Assembly: GCA_028554795.2 (NCBI GenBank)
Contig: JAPYKE020000263.1
Span: 868,001 to 932,000 of the forward strand
Length of the DNA stretch: 64,000 nt
Reading direction: 5' to 3'
From: Sinohyriopsis cumingii
Taxonomy: Eukaryota > Mollusca > Bivalvia > Unionida > Unionidae
The notes under the pieces were generated by a model, which saw only the letters and a program-made list of their open reading frames with translations, ran no database searches and was not told the DNA's origin. Shown in pieces: positions 53,558-61,646 of the stretch. How positions within the stretch are numbered: the stretch's first letter is position 1; each line of letters opens with the position of its first letter. The position numbers were made by a program, and so were the translations under genes.

Positions 53558-54164
53558 AACTTCAAAAAAGCACTAATGGGGTTGCTGCAGCATGTTATCA
53601 AATTTGCCAGGAACTATTAGATACAACTACCTCTGCTGTTCCAGAAACAAAATGGGTTCATTTTGTGTTTTGAGAATACTATGGTATAAAATTTTTTTTA
53701 TAATTATAGACCACCTCATATTTATTTATAAGAGGTTGTTCAGAGTAATTCAGATAGCAAACTTTCTTGTTTTCACCTAATAGTTTATCATTTTGAATGC
53801 TGAGAGAGGGAATCTAACCATTTGATACCAGCCTCCCCCAAATGGATTTCTTCATGGAAGTAAATTACTAGAACATTTCCAAAGCCTTACAGAACAAAAC
53901 TATAAAGAGTTTCCTCACATATATTCATATGCTCATATATTTTTATCTGATTAAATATTAAATGATTTGATGACTTCATTCTTTTCTTTCATTGTGACAG
54001 TAAGATCTCATGCTAATTAATGTTCACCATATATTAACATTTTCATTTTAATATTTAATATTACATTTTTTGCACATCAAGGGCTAGAAAAATGGAGGTA
54101 TGGGACCATGTATACAATAATTTTTCAATGCCATATCAGTTCTTCTGATGCAGCTAGCTAGGTC
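53558..54164. other. AT-rich DNA without recognised gene
   Basis: No frame or repeat recognised. Confidence 0.4.
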
Positions 54165-54405
54165 AGCTTTGTTTGCAAGCTTGTAATTAGTAAGCTTGCC
54201 ACAAGCTTACATGACAAGCTTGCGCAAGCTTATATGACAAGGTCGTGCAAGCTTGCCGCAAACTTACATGACAAACTCATGCAAGCTTACTTATTTGCAA
54301 GCTTCCCTGTTACTAGCTTGCGCAAGCTAGCCGCTGTTTCAAATCTAAGCTTGCTGCAACCTTACTTAACAAGCTTGCAGCAACCTTAAAAACAAGCTTG
54401 CGATT
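54165..54405. repeat. degenerate palindromic AAGCTTGC repeat
   Basis: About twelve copies of (C)AAGCTTGC or GCAAGCTT, often as CTTGCGCAAGCTT, are packed in 240 bases with TTACATGACAAG spacers. Because the core is self-complementary the DNA can form many hairpins. Confidence 0.8.
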
Positions 54406-55000
54406 TTGGTTTGGGTATGTCAGTGATTTCATCAGCCATTGCTGTCACAAATAACGTATTTTGCATGTCACATATAAGACTATCCTCAACAACATTTGAT
54501 AGACACTCCAGTAACTCTGAACAGGTAGTAGCCAAGTCATACTGATTGGCAGAATTCTTCAAAATGCCAATGCATGGCATCAGAATGTATTTAGCTGATA
54601 AGTCGTGTATTAAATTAAGAAGAGATTTGTATTTTAAAACAAGTGATGTCTTCTGCACTCAGCCAATGTACACTCTTAAGTTCCACTTTCACTGCTACGT
54701 CTTGTTTGGAAGAATGTTTTTGTAACCTTTCATTCAAGTCTGCCAGCTGTTGTGGACCTTCAATCAGCAGTTAGTGTTCTGGCAACCCAGCATGCCTTGC
54801 TAGTGTACTGTTCTTAAAGTTATTTGTTTTTTGCACAATTTTTATCCTCTGTACATATATGGCAAAACATAAAGGCATCCTATCTTAACTGTCACAGTCA
54901 TCAATCAACTTCTTTATTAAAAACGTAGCCAGCTATGTTTCCAATCATTGCTGCACAAACTACGTTTTATCTTACGAGTAACTGTTACCTCATCTTTGGA
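54386..55000 (-). pseudogene. decayed hAT/ZNF862-like transposase fragment
   Basis: The minus frame 54386-54658 reads LLECLSNVVEDSLICDMQNT then ADEITDI, resembling the start of the hAT catalytic region (the ...DESTDI block). Upstream, broken frames contain MFCHICTEDKNCAKNK, reminiscent of the TTF-type zinc finger in front of hAT catalytic domains. Many stops; the similarity is by eye. Confidence 0.35.
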
Positions 55001-55875
55001 TGACGAAGGCTCCACCAGTTTGATAACAATACTATTATCATCGGTCGGTCATAAATGCAGTCAAAAAGATAATTTTGCTTGTTTCAGATATATTTTAGTT
55101 TTTTTTGCATTAGACTCCATTTTCAATCAAATGATAACAGTATATTGGAACAACGCAAGGCATAAAATTGAGCGAGTGCAAATTGTTGCTTCATTGCGTG
55201 ACAAAAGTGCGCATAAAATAGTTTCTTGTGAGAATCACTTTAAAATCACTTGTTTATTTTGTGCCTTTTTCTTGGTTTATAATGGTGATTATACCGTTCT
55301 AAGATTCTGTTGCTACAAATGATGTGACAGTTACAGGTCACATAAGGTCAGCTCCAGGCTCCACACTCAGTTCCAACCCTATGTGTTATGATAACATTAG
55401 TGTAAGAAACTGATGTGTGCATGTTTTCCATTTGGGAGAGTTGGAATATAGTCATTAAATTACTTAGACCAAACCTTAATTTTGTTTTAATCAGCAAAAC
55501 TTAACATTGGGGGGTGTCAGTTTACCTACCGGTGACAATTTTTTAGACTGATCATTTGTTTTTTGTTAATGATTAAAACGTAACATTGGGGTGTGTCAAT
55601 TTACATATCAGTGACTATTTTTGTGCATCAATTCGGAAAAGTCTGCATATTTTGTGCATGATCCATGGGTAGATAAAACAGTATATCATCAGGAATATTA
55701 GCTCTTATAAATATTATTATTTGTCTGATTCTGAATACTATTACAAGAGTTGCTTGTGAAGAAATTGTTAAATGTTTCCAGATGTTGCTATATCATCATT
55801 TTGCTTAAGTCTATGTGGAAAACAAGTTCTTGGGTGGGTTCAGCTCTTTTAGATGTTTCCACAATGTCCTGCTAC
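55001..55875. other. gene-free stretch
   Basis: Short frames only. Two imperfect direct repeats of AACATTGGGG.GTGTCA.TTTAC lie at about 55504 and 55581. Confidence 0.4.
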
Positions 55876-56830
55876 TCAGACTTTCATCAATAGCCCATTT
55901 ATACTGTAGTTATTTTTTGCCTTACCTATCAGGTGCTTAGCTTTATTCCTCCATTTTCTATAGCTTTTCATGTCTTTTTTTCTTGTTGAAATTACCTCTG
56001 ATGTCATTTGCATTCCAATAGCATCATATCGAATTGAACAAATCAATAATGTTCGATCAGGGTCTGTTAGCAATTCTAGTTTTACTTTGCTGTGTTTCTG
56101 TAATGCATCCTTCGACAATATGGGTGCCAAATAATACCAAGCTGGGTCGAGTCCGTAGTTATCTTTGCTGATATATCTGAGATTTTCAAATATATCTGCG
56201 AAAAACAGCACATCTTTAATAAGATACAAATCATGATAATCACCGAAGATTTTACAGCTGAATGAGTCCCCTATTGATTAAGCATAGTCATAATCATCAT
56301 CACTGACACTCTTAAGGTTTAACAGAGAATAATACTCTTCAGGTAAACAGGTTTCATCAGATCTGCTCCAGTCATCAAGATACTAATATGGAAAAATTCC
56401 TTTTCATGTTAACAAGCTCAGCAAATCTGGCTTGCTGCCAAAATGCTCTATCAAATTATCAAACTTACCACAGCTTTTTACAAGCTCATCTAGTGATGAA
56501 GCCATAAACTGCAGACTATCAATACATCTTATCTTATCTAGTGTCAGTGATATATACTTGTCAGTGTTATTTGGAATGCACTTTATTTTATTGTTGTTAT
56601 TCAATTTCAGATGGCTTATTATACTTTTATTGCTGAATGCTTCAGCTATATAACATAAGAATCATATCCTCTGTAATTGTGAAAGACAACAGGAACAAAA
56701 TCTGGTGCAGTTTATTTTAAATTAAATTTATCATGTGCTGGGCCACAATACTTACCAATAAAGTGACAATGATCTTTTACAGTCAGATCCAAGCTCAAGT
56801 ACACAAATATGACATATTTCTGCTGAAGAA
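55876..56830 (-). pseudogene. protein-primed PolB pseudogene fragment (adintovirus-like)
   Basis: Minus strand, broken by several stops. From about 56810 downwards: CGPAHDKFNLK and VVFHNYRGYDS (exonuclease II region), IPNNTDKYISLTLDKIRCID, LPEEYYSLLN, then LYLIKDVLFFADIFENLR and YGLDPAWYYLAP (frame 55876-56229), followed by KLELLTDPDRT. These are diagnostic for type-2 PolB of adintovirus and related elements, different from the PolB-helicase in the Polinton at 36272. The catalytic YxDTDS region is not present. Together with 53112 and 57241 it marks a decayed element here. Confidence 0.75.
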
Positions 56831-57240
56831 AATTCGGCTTCTTGTTTTACTGTCAGAGGTCTCATTGCTACAGTCTTAACGAGTAACATCAGGATGAAAT
56901 AAGTTTTGTTGAGAAGGTCTTATGGAAGCAAGACAGCAGGATTTGCGTGGGTTCTTACCCCATGGAGTTCCTGTTAGTCCTACAAGTGCCACAGCAATTA
57001 TCACCGAACAGGTGATGCACACTTGGAATGCTCACAAACTTTTATGTTTTCTGCCACATTTTACACATTTCGCCTGTAAGTGCTTGCCTGTTATTCATTG
57101 TTGTTGCTTTTATCCAGTAGTAACCGTGATCGCCTTGCATTGAACACAATATAGACTCATGATTATAAATAATACATATTCCTATTATACGAATGTAATT
57201 GACTTTATAGTGACACAAGAGCAAGCACCTGTTAAAGATA
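56831..57240. other. no supported gene
   Basis: A short plus frame (56922-57143) has no recognisable domain; it lies between the PolB and ATPase remnants and may be decayed element DNA. Confidence 0.35.
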
Positions 57241-57838
57241 TCCAACATCACCAAATTGTATTAGAGCCATTATCATTGGTCTATCAGAGTCTGGTAAAAT
57301 TCAGTTGTTGCTCAACCTGATATGAGATGGCAGAAATGGGACAAACTTTAATTTGTAGCACCAGCTGCACATGACCAATGATGTTACGATGTCCTCAAGG
57401 AATTCAGTGAAGTTGCAGATGATTCCTTGTTGTCAGACACAGGTGTTGTTGAATTTATCACTGACACCAATTATGCACCATTGGTCGAAAATCTTGATAG
57501 TAGTGTTAATAGGCACGTGTTTTTTTTTATGATGATGTCATGCTTCACAAACAAACAAATCCAGCCAGAATATTTTCACTAGGCGGGCACAGATGTCATT
57601 TATGTTACACAGCAGTATGCTTATGTCCCTCAGAGTGATCAGAGATAACTGTAATTGTTTGATTATCTTTATTGGCGTTGATACACACACATTGCAAAAT
57701 ATTTGTTAGACTTGATGCCCAGATGATGTGAACATAAATAAGTTTAAAAACTTCCTTGCACATGCTCAGAGAACCCCACAGATTCATTACAATCAATTTA
57801 CATGATCCAGCAACATGATATCACATTGGTCTTAATAA
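57241..57838 (+). pseudogene. decayed Polinton-type packaging ATPase
   Basis: The plus strand, read across several frames, shows a Walker A remnant (IIIGLSESGKIQLLLNL at about 57268-57318), a Walker B remnant preceding DDVMLHKQTNPARIFSLGGH (about 57529-57590), and FITINLHDPA at about 57782-57810. The intact ATPase at 34175-34825 has the matching words DDVMLDKQTNPARIFSCGRH and FITINLHDP, so homology is visible inside this window. At least seven stops and several frameshifts. It is much older than the 34-kb element. Confidence 0.8.
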
Positions 57839-58269
57839 AATCTTTAAACCTTTGGTTGAGCACTTTGTTTTAAAATACAATTTATTTTGTTATGGATCAC
57901 TCAGTGTTTGGAACAGCCCAGACTCTGCGGGGTAACCCCAGGCCAGGTTTGGTCGTAAGCAAGATCAGTTCACCATACAAGGCTCAGATGGGCTTTTTGC
58001 ACATCACTTTGCCTAGAGTAGATACAAGGCTCATATTGGTTTAATTTCAGATATGAACATTTTATTCAAGCCCTTGATGCTAGAAATGTTTCAAACAAGT
58101 CTTCTGTATAAAACAGCATTAAACTTTATACCATTCTTTTGGAATATCTGCCAGAGATTGGTCAGTCTTGTGGGGGGGGGGGGATAATTGTGGTCTGTGG
58201 TCAGTTAGACCAAAGTAAAAATGGTGATGTATCTTGATATCCAGCATGGTCACCATCATATGCATTTTG
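57839..58269. other. no supported gene
   Basis: A G run lies at about 58172-58183. Possible further decayed element DNA; not recognised. Confidence 0.35.
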
Positions 58270-58980
58270 AAAATCATGTTATTGCCACTCTTCTTGAATA
58301 AAAGTCATATAGACATAGGGTTTTTGCTAGAAGACTTCTAAGTTCTTGTGATATTTAATTGGCATGAAATGAAACCGGTGATGCATGGACATGACTGCCA
58401 CATGATATTGATAATCTCCAGAATATCTGATATTCATTAAAAGACCCATGAAATTTATGTTGAAAGTTTTGTTTTGCTACTTCTGAATAGAAAGCCATTG
58501 ACATGAAATATCCACGGGTAGACTTCCCGTGATATCTAGGTGGAACTGCTGGGATATTCAAAATTGCCAGAATGTTGCAACTTCTGAATGATTCATTATA
58601 TCGGCATAGGGTTTTCACTGCCTATATGTTGTCTGTTTGGTCTTAAATGAACATGGTCATTATCTAACATCAAATATGGCCTTTACAATAGCTATGTTGA
58701 AAGTTTGATATGTCTATTCTGCCAAATTGGAATATAATCAACTGGGATTTTCATCAATAGACTGAATTCTTTTGTAGTCTAGTTGGTCTTAAATAAAAAG
58801 AGTTCTGATCTGACATTAAATGTGGCCATGATGGTTGCTATCTGAAATTCTTTTTGTTGCTACTTCTCCTATGTGGAGAGTTATAATAGCATGGGGTTTT
58901 AATAAGAAGGATAACTAGTTGCGTCTGATTGAAAATGGTGTTGATCTGACCTCACCATAACATCCCAAGATGATTAAGTA
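58270..58980. repeat. degenerate tandem repeat, about 140 bp
   Basis: TTGC.ACTTCT.AAT, CATAGGGTTTT, AGTCTAGTTGGTCTTAAAT, GATCTGACAT.AAATATGGCC and TGTTGAAAGTTT recur in order about every 140 bases (starts near 58277, 58572, 58706 and 58850, some units incomplete). Confidence 0.55.
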
Positions 58981-59228
58981 TCCCAGTAAGGGATATAACT
59001 TGTCAGAAGTGAATGAAAGTAAGTTTGAACATTACCATATTGTCACTTGTTGTCAATATTGGTGTTTCTAGTATCATAGAGAATAAAATAAAGATCTGTC
59101 TTAAAATTTATCCTTAATGGTTGATATTTGTATTTATCTACAGTTAAAAGTATACTGGTTTTTTAGACAGAAATTGTTTTATCTAGAGCACAAAGTATAC
59201 TAGTTTACATAATTTTGCTTTGTTTCAG
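58981..59228. other. no supported gene
   Basis: Ends in a polypyrimidine-like TTTGCTTTGTTTCAG at about 59214-59228, a possible 3' splice site for the next entry. Confidence 0.35.
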
Positions 59229-59353
59229 AATATTTGGCTTCACATTTTGGTTCTGGCATAGCAACAACCCAAGCAGCCTCTTCAACTGCAGGGAAGCCCA
59301 GTCGAAGTCTGGGCCCAAAATTTCCATTCAACAACTTCCCACTGCCATTTGGT
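59229..59353 (+). other. possible host exon
   Basis: Bounded by TTTGTTTCAG before 59229 and GTAAATG after 59353; the 125 bases between are GC-richer than their surroundings and open in one frame, encoding a Ser/Gly/Pro-rich segment (SRSLGPKFPFNNFPLPF). There is no partner exon and no domain, so this is a weak candidate. Confidence 0.25.
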
Positions 59354-59889
59354 AAATGACTGTAAAGCATAACACCATTTTAATACTGTCATTTATTTTT
59401 GCATAACAAATGGTAGACAATAAGCAGTAAGCTTCGCTAGGATGATAATTCCAGTGTGCAGCCCTTGGTCCAAGACTGACATGTCATTGAAGGTGTGGCA
59501 AGGGACCAACTTGGATAAAGATATAGTGGAAGTTGTTGATAATTGTTTTAAATGAAATGTAACCAGCCTTTACCTTTCACAGTGGATTCTGTACATATCA
59601 CTAAGGTAGGCCATTACAATAATGTTCATTTGTGATTATTCAGTATGTGTATTTAAAGTTATTGATCTTATATTATCTACAAAATATATGGAATTTATTT
59701 ACATTGTGCACTAGTGATATAAACATAAGTATTATTTCAAAGATACATTTTAATTTTATATACTTCTGACCATACCAGTGAGAGTTTCTTGCTTTTTTCT
59801 TTGCAAAAGGGAAATTCTTTTCTATTTGCATTAGTAGTAAAGTGGGGCGATTCAGCATCAGTGGGAATTAGCATTACAGACCCCGCCCC

Positions 59890-60118
59890 CCCCGGGGCCT
59901 GTTTAGCGTCTATGTAAATTTAACATGGGAAAAAAATTGTGGGCCTGTTTAGCGTCAAGGGAATTTAACATGGGAAAAAAATAATCTTGGGCCTGTTGAG
60001 CATCAAGGGAAATTGAACAGGGTGGGTCTGTTGAGCATCATGGGGAATGGAACATGGGAATAAATCGTGGGCCTGTTGAGTGTCACGGGAAAATGGAACA
60101 GAGATGGGACCCTATTTT
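59890..60118. repeat. degenerate GGGCCTGTT(T/G)AGCGTC tandem repeat
   Basis: GGGCCTGTTTAGCGTC at about 59897, 59941, GGGCCTGTTGAGCATC at 59990, GGGTCTGTTGAGCATC at about 60021 and GGGCCTGTTGAGTGTC at 60069; each is followed by an A-rich GGGAAT.TAACATGGGAAA piece. Unit size 31-50 bases. Confidence 0.75.
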
Positions 60119-60171
60119 AATAAGGTCCCGACCTTATGGGTCTATAGAAATGGAACAGGGGAGAGGGATAG

Positions 60172-60173
<2 letters not shown>

Positions 60174-60202
<29 letters not shown>
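60174..60202. repeat. CA microsatellite
   Basis: (AC)n of 14-15 units. Confidence 0.95.
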
Positions 60203-60205
<3 letters not shown>

Positions 60206-60251
60206 AGACAACAGACATTGTTTTAAAAAAATGGGGCAGGCAATGAAAGTC

Positions 60252-60291
60252 AAGGTCTTTTCGAGACCTATGAGTGGCCCTGAAAAGGGTC
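60252..60291 (-). terminator. histone-type 3' stem-loop, minus strand
   Basis: On the minus strand GACCCTTTTCAGGGCC (60291-60276) has a TTTC loop and a stem with one A/C mismatch, followed by ACTCA and then CTCGAAAAGACC about 13 bases on, at the HDE position. It lies 13 bases after the TAA of the minus-strand remnant gene. Confidence 0.65.
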
Positions 60292-60303
60292 TTTGGTTTT
60301 ATG

Positions 60304-60548
60304 TTAATATACCCTTAATATTAACATAAAGGGCATCTGTGAGATCTTCTTCTCAAGCTGCTCCTGACTGCAGGGCCATATTCTATTACTCTCTTTAGGC
60401 ATCCTTGCCTCTCCACATATATTCTCCTTATCCACAGGCTGGTGTCTGTCCTGTGGACAACTGTCCACTTGGATCAGACATACATTGGTATGTCTGTCCG
60501 GAGCATCATGGAAGACACAAGAGTTGATGATTGCATGTCGGTCCACAT
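60304..60548 (-). pseudogene. remnant of a small stem-loop gene with TATA box
   Basis: A minus-strand TATAAAT at 60601-60595 is followed by ATG at 60548, about 50 bases on, the spacing seen for the genes at 1593, 2452 and 61516. From that ATG the frame stops after 24 codons. Another frame is open to TAA at 60304, ending in QEQLEKKISQMPFM, and has several Cys/His (CSRHPQH, INSCVFHD), but has no ATG. A frameshift near the start is likely. Upstream on this strand GGATTGGTCAATG (about 60651-60639) contains an inverted CCAAT box like those of histone promoters. The family is not recognised. Confidence 0.4.
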
Positions 60549-60838
60549 GTTGGGGGTGCCGAGAACAGGTGAAGGAATGCAGTGAACTGTGCTTATTTAT
60601 AGGGAGAGGAAGGATTGAAATGGATTGAGTTCATTGACCAATCCAAACATGTGTTACAAAATTCAGTCAGCCCATATCCTGAGCTAAACACTCCAACTCT
60701 ATGACTAAGCCTACCATACCACCCTTAGTGATTTCAATCAAATCATCATCATCAACAGTACGCAGTTCAGAAGTAGGCCTTGGCCGTGGCTTAAGGCAAA
60801 TAAAGTTGATTGTTTAAGCTCACCCCTACACCAAAAAA

Positions 60839-60876
60839 GGCCCTTTTCAGGGCCACCCATGTCTCTCGAAAAGAGA
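60839..60876 (+). terminator. histone-type 3' stem-loop, plus strand
   Basis: GGCCCTTTTCAGGGCC at 60839-60854, a perfect 6-bp stem and TTTC loop, preceded by ACACCAAAAAA and followed by ACCCA and CTCGAAAAGAGATAG, then CAATTGCCAA as in the left copies. No open gene is recognisable just upstream on the plus strand, so this is an orphan 3' end. Confidence 0.75.
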
Positions 60877-61015
60877 TAGTCTTTCAATTGCCAACATCCA
60901 TTCAAAGTAAAAAGAAGCCCCATTTTACCCTATAGTACATGTTTGTGTATGAGTGTGTGAATGCATGTTCTTATTTTAAAATCAAAACCCAAAGACACTT
61001 ACCTTTTATACCTGA

Positions 61016-61021
61016 TTTATT
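61016..61021 (-). terminator. poly(A) signal of the zinc-knuckle gene
   Basis: AATAAA on the minus strand about 80 bases downstream of the stop of the CCHC gene. Confidence 0.5.
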
Positions 61022-61099
61022 CTTTTATAAATATTTACAATCCAATTCACAATCACAACATAACACTTTAAAAAGTTCAAACACTTTAATTCTTCTGTC

Positions 61100-61516
61100 T
61101 CATTGTTCACTCTGTTTTCTAAATTTCTTCACCTCTTCCTCCTCATTTTCTTCCCTTCTTTTCTTCTCCTGTTTCTTTTTCTTCACCTGTCTGCTTTCTT
61201 CCTCCTCTTCTTCCTCTCCATCACTCCCCTCTTCTTGCTTCTGTTGTTTCTTAGGGCAATCTGGAGACCAATGTCCTTTTTCTTGACAATGATAACAGGT
61301 ATCTTGACTTTTGTCTCTTTTAGCCCCTGTTTTGCTTTTTTGACAGTCTGGACACTCTAAAGACCAATGCCCTTTCTTCTGACAGATATAGCAAGTATCT
61401 TGACTTTTATCTCGAAAGGAAGGAGAGTAGTCCCTTGACTGGTCTGAAGAAAATTTTCGGATGACCCCTCGCAAAGCTCTGATGAAATGTTCGAGTTGTA
61501 TAGTCTCGTCCATCAT
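61100..61516 (-). CDS. CCHC zinc-knuckle protein
   Basis: 138 residues from the first ATG (61516) after a TATA box; the open frame reaches 61561 but starts without ATG. Two zinc knuckles of the form C-x2-C-x4-H-x4-C are present: CYICQKKGHWSLEC and CYHCQEKGHWSPDC, about 31 residues apart. The C-terminal third is an extreme run of Glu then Lys/Arg (EEEEEESRQVKKKKQEKKRR) encoded by purine-only DNA. Such knuckles bind single-stranded nucleic acid; as in retroviral nucleocapsid proteins, this may serve genome binding or a regulatory role. The gene is divergent from the polymerase gene with about 130 bases between starts. The frame is intact, in contrast to its neighbour. Confidence 0.7.
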   Translation of the reverse strand: MMDETIQLEHFIRALRGVIRKFSSDQSRDYSPSFRDKSQDTCYICQKKGHWSLECPDCQKSKTGAKRDKSQDTCYHCQEKGHWSPDCPKKQQKQEEGSDGEEEEEEESRQVKKKKQEKKRREENEEEEVKKFRKQSEQ

Positions 61517-61565
61517 TGTGCTTGGTTTGAGAGTGAAATGAATAGTGAAAGGCCAAGACACATAC

Positions 61566-61599
61566 CCTTTATATACGTTGGTCTGTCATGACTATAAAG
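61566..61599. promoter_or_regulatory. divergent promoter with two TATA boxes
   Basis: TATATAAAGG on the minus strand (61575-61566) serves the CCHC gene at a distance of about 50 bases from its ATG; TATAAAG on the plus strand (61593-61599) lies 48-54 bases before ATG 61647 of the polymerase gene. The matching distances support both starts. Confidence 0.65.
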
Positions 61600-61646
61600 T
61601 AGCCCATGGTGTTTAAATTTTAGTCATTTGATGTTTTGCTATCCAG

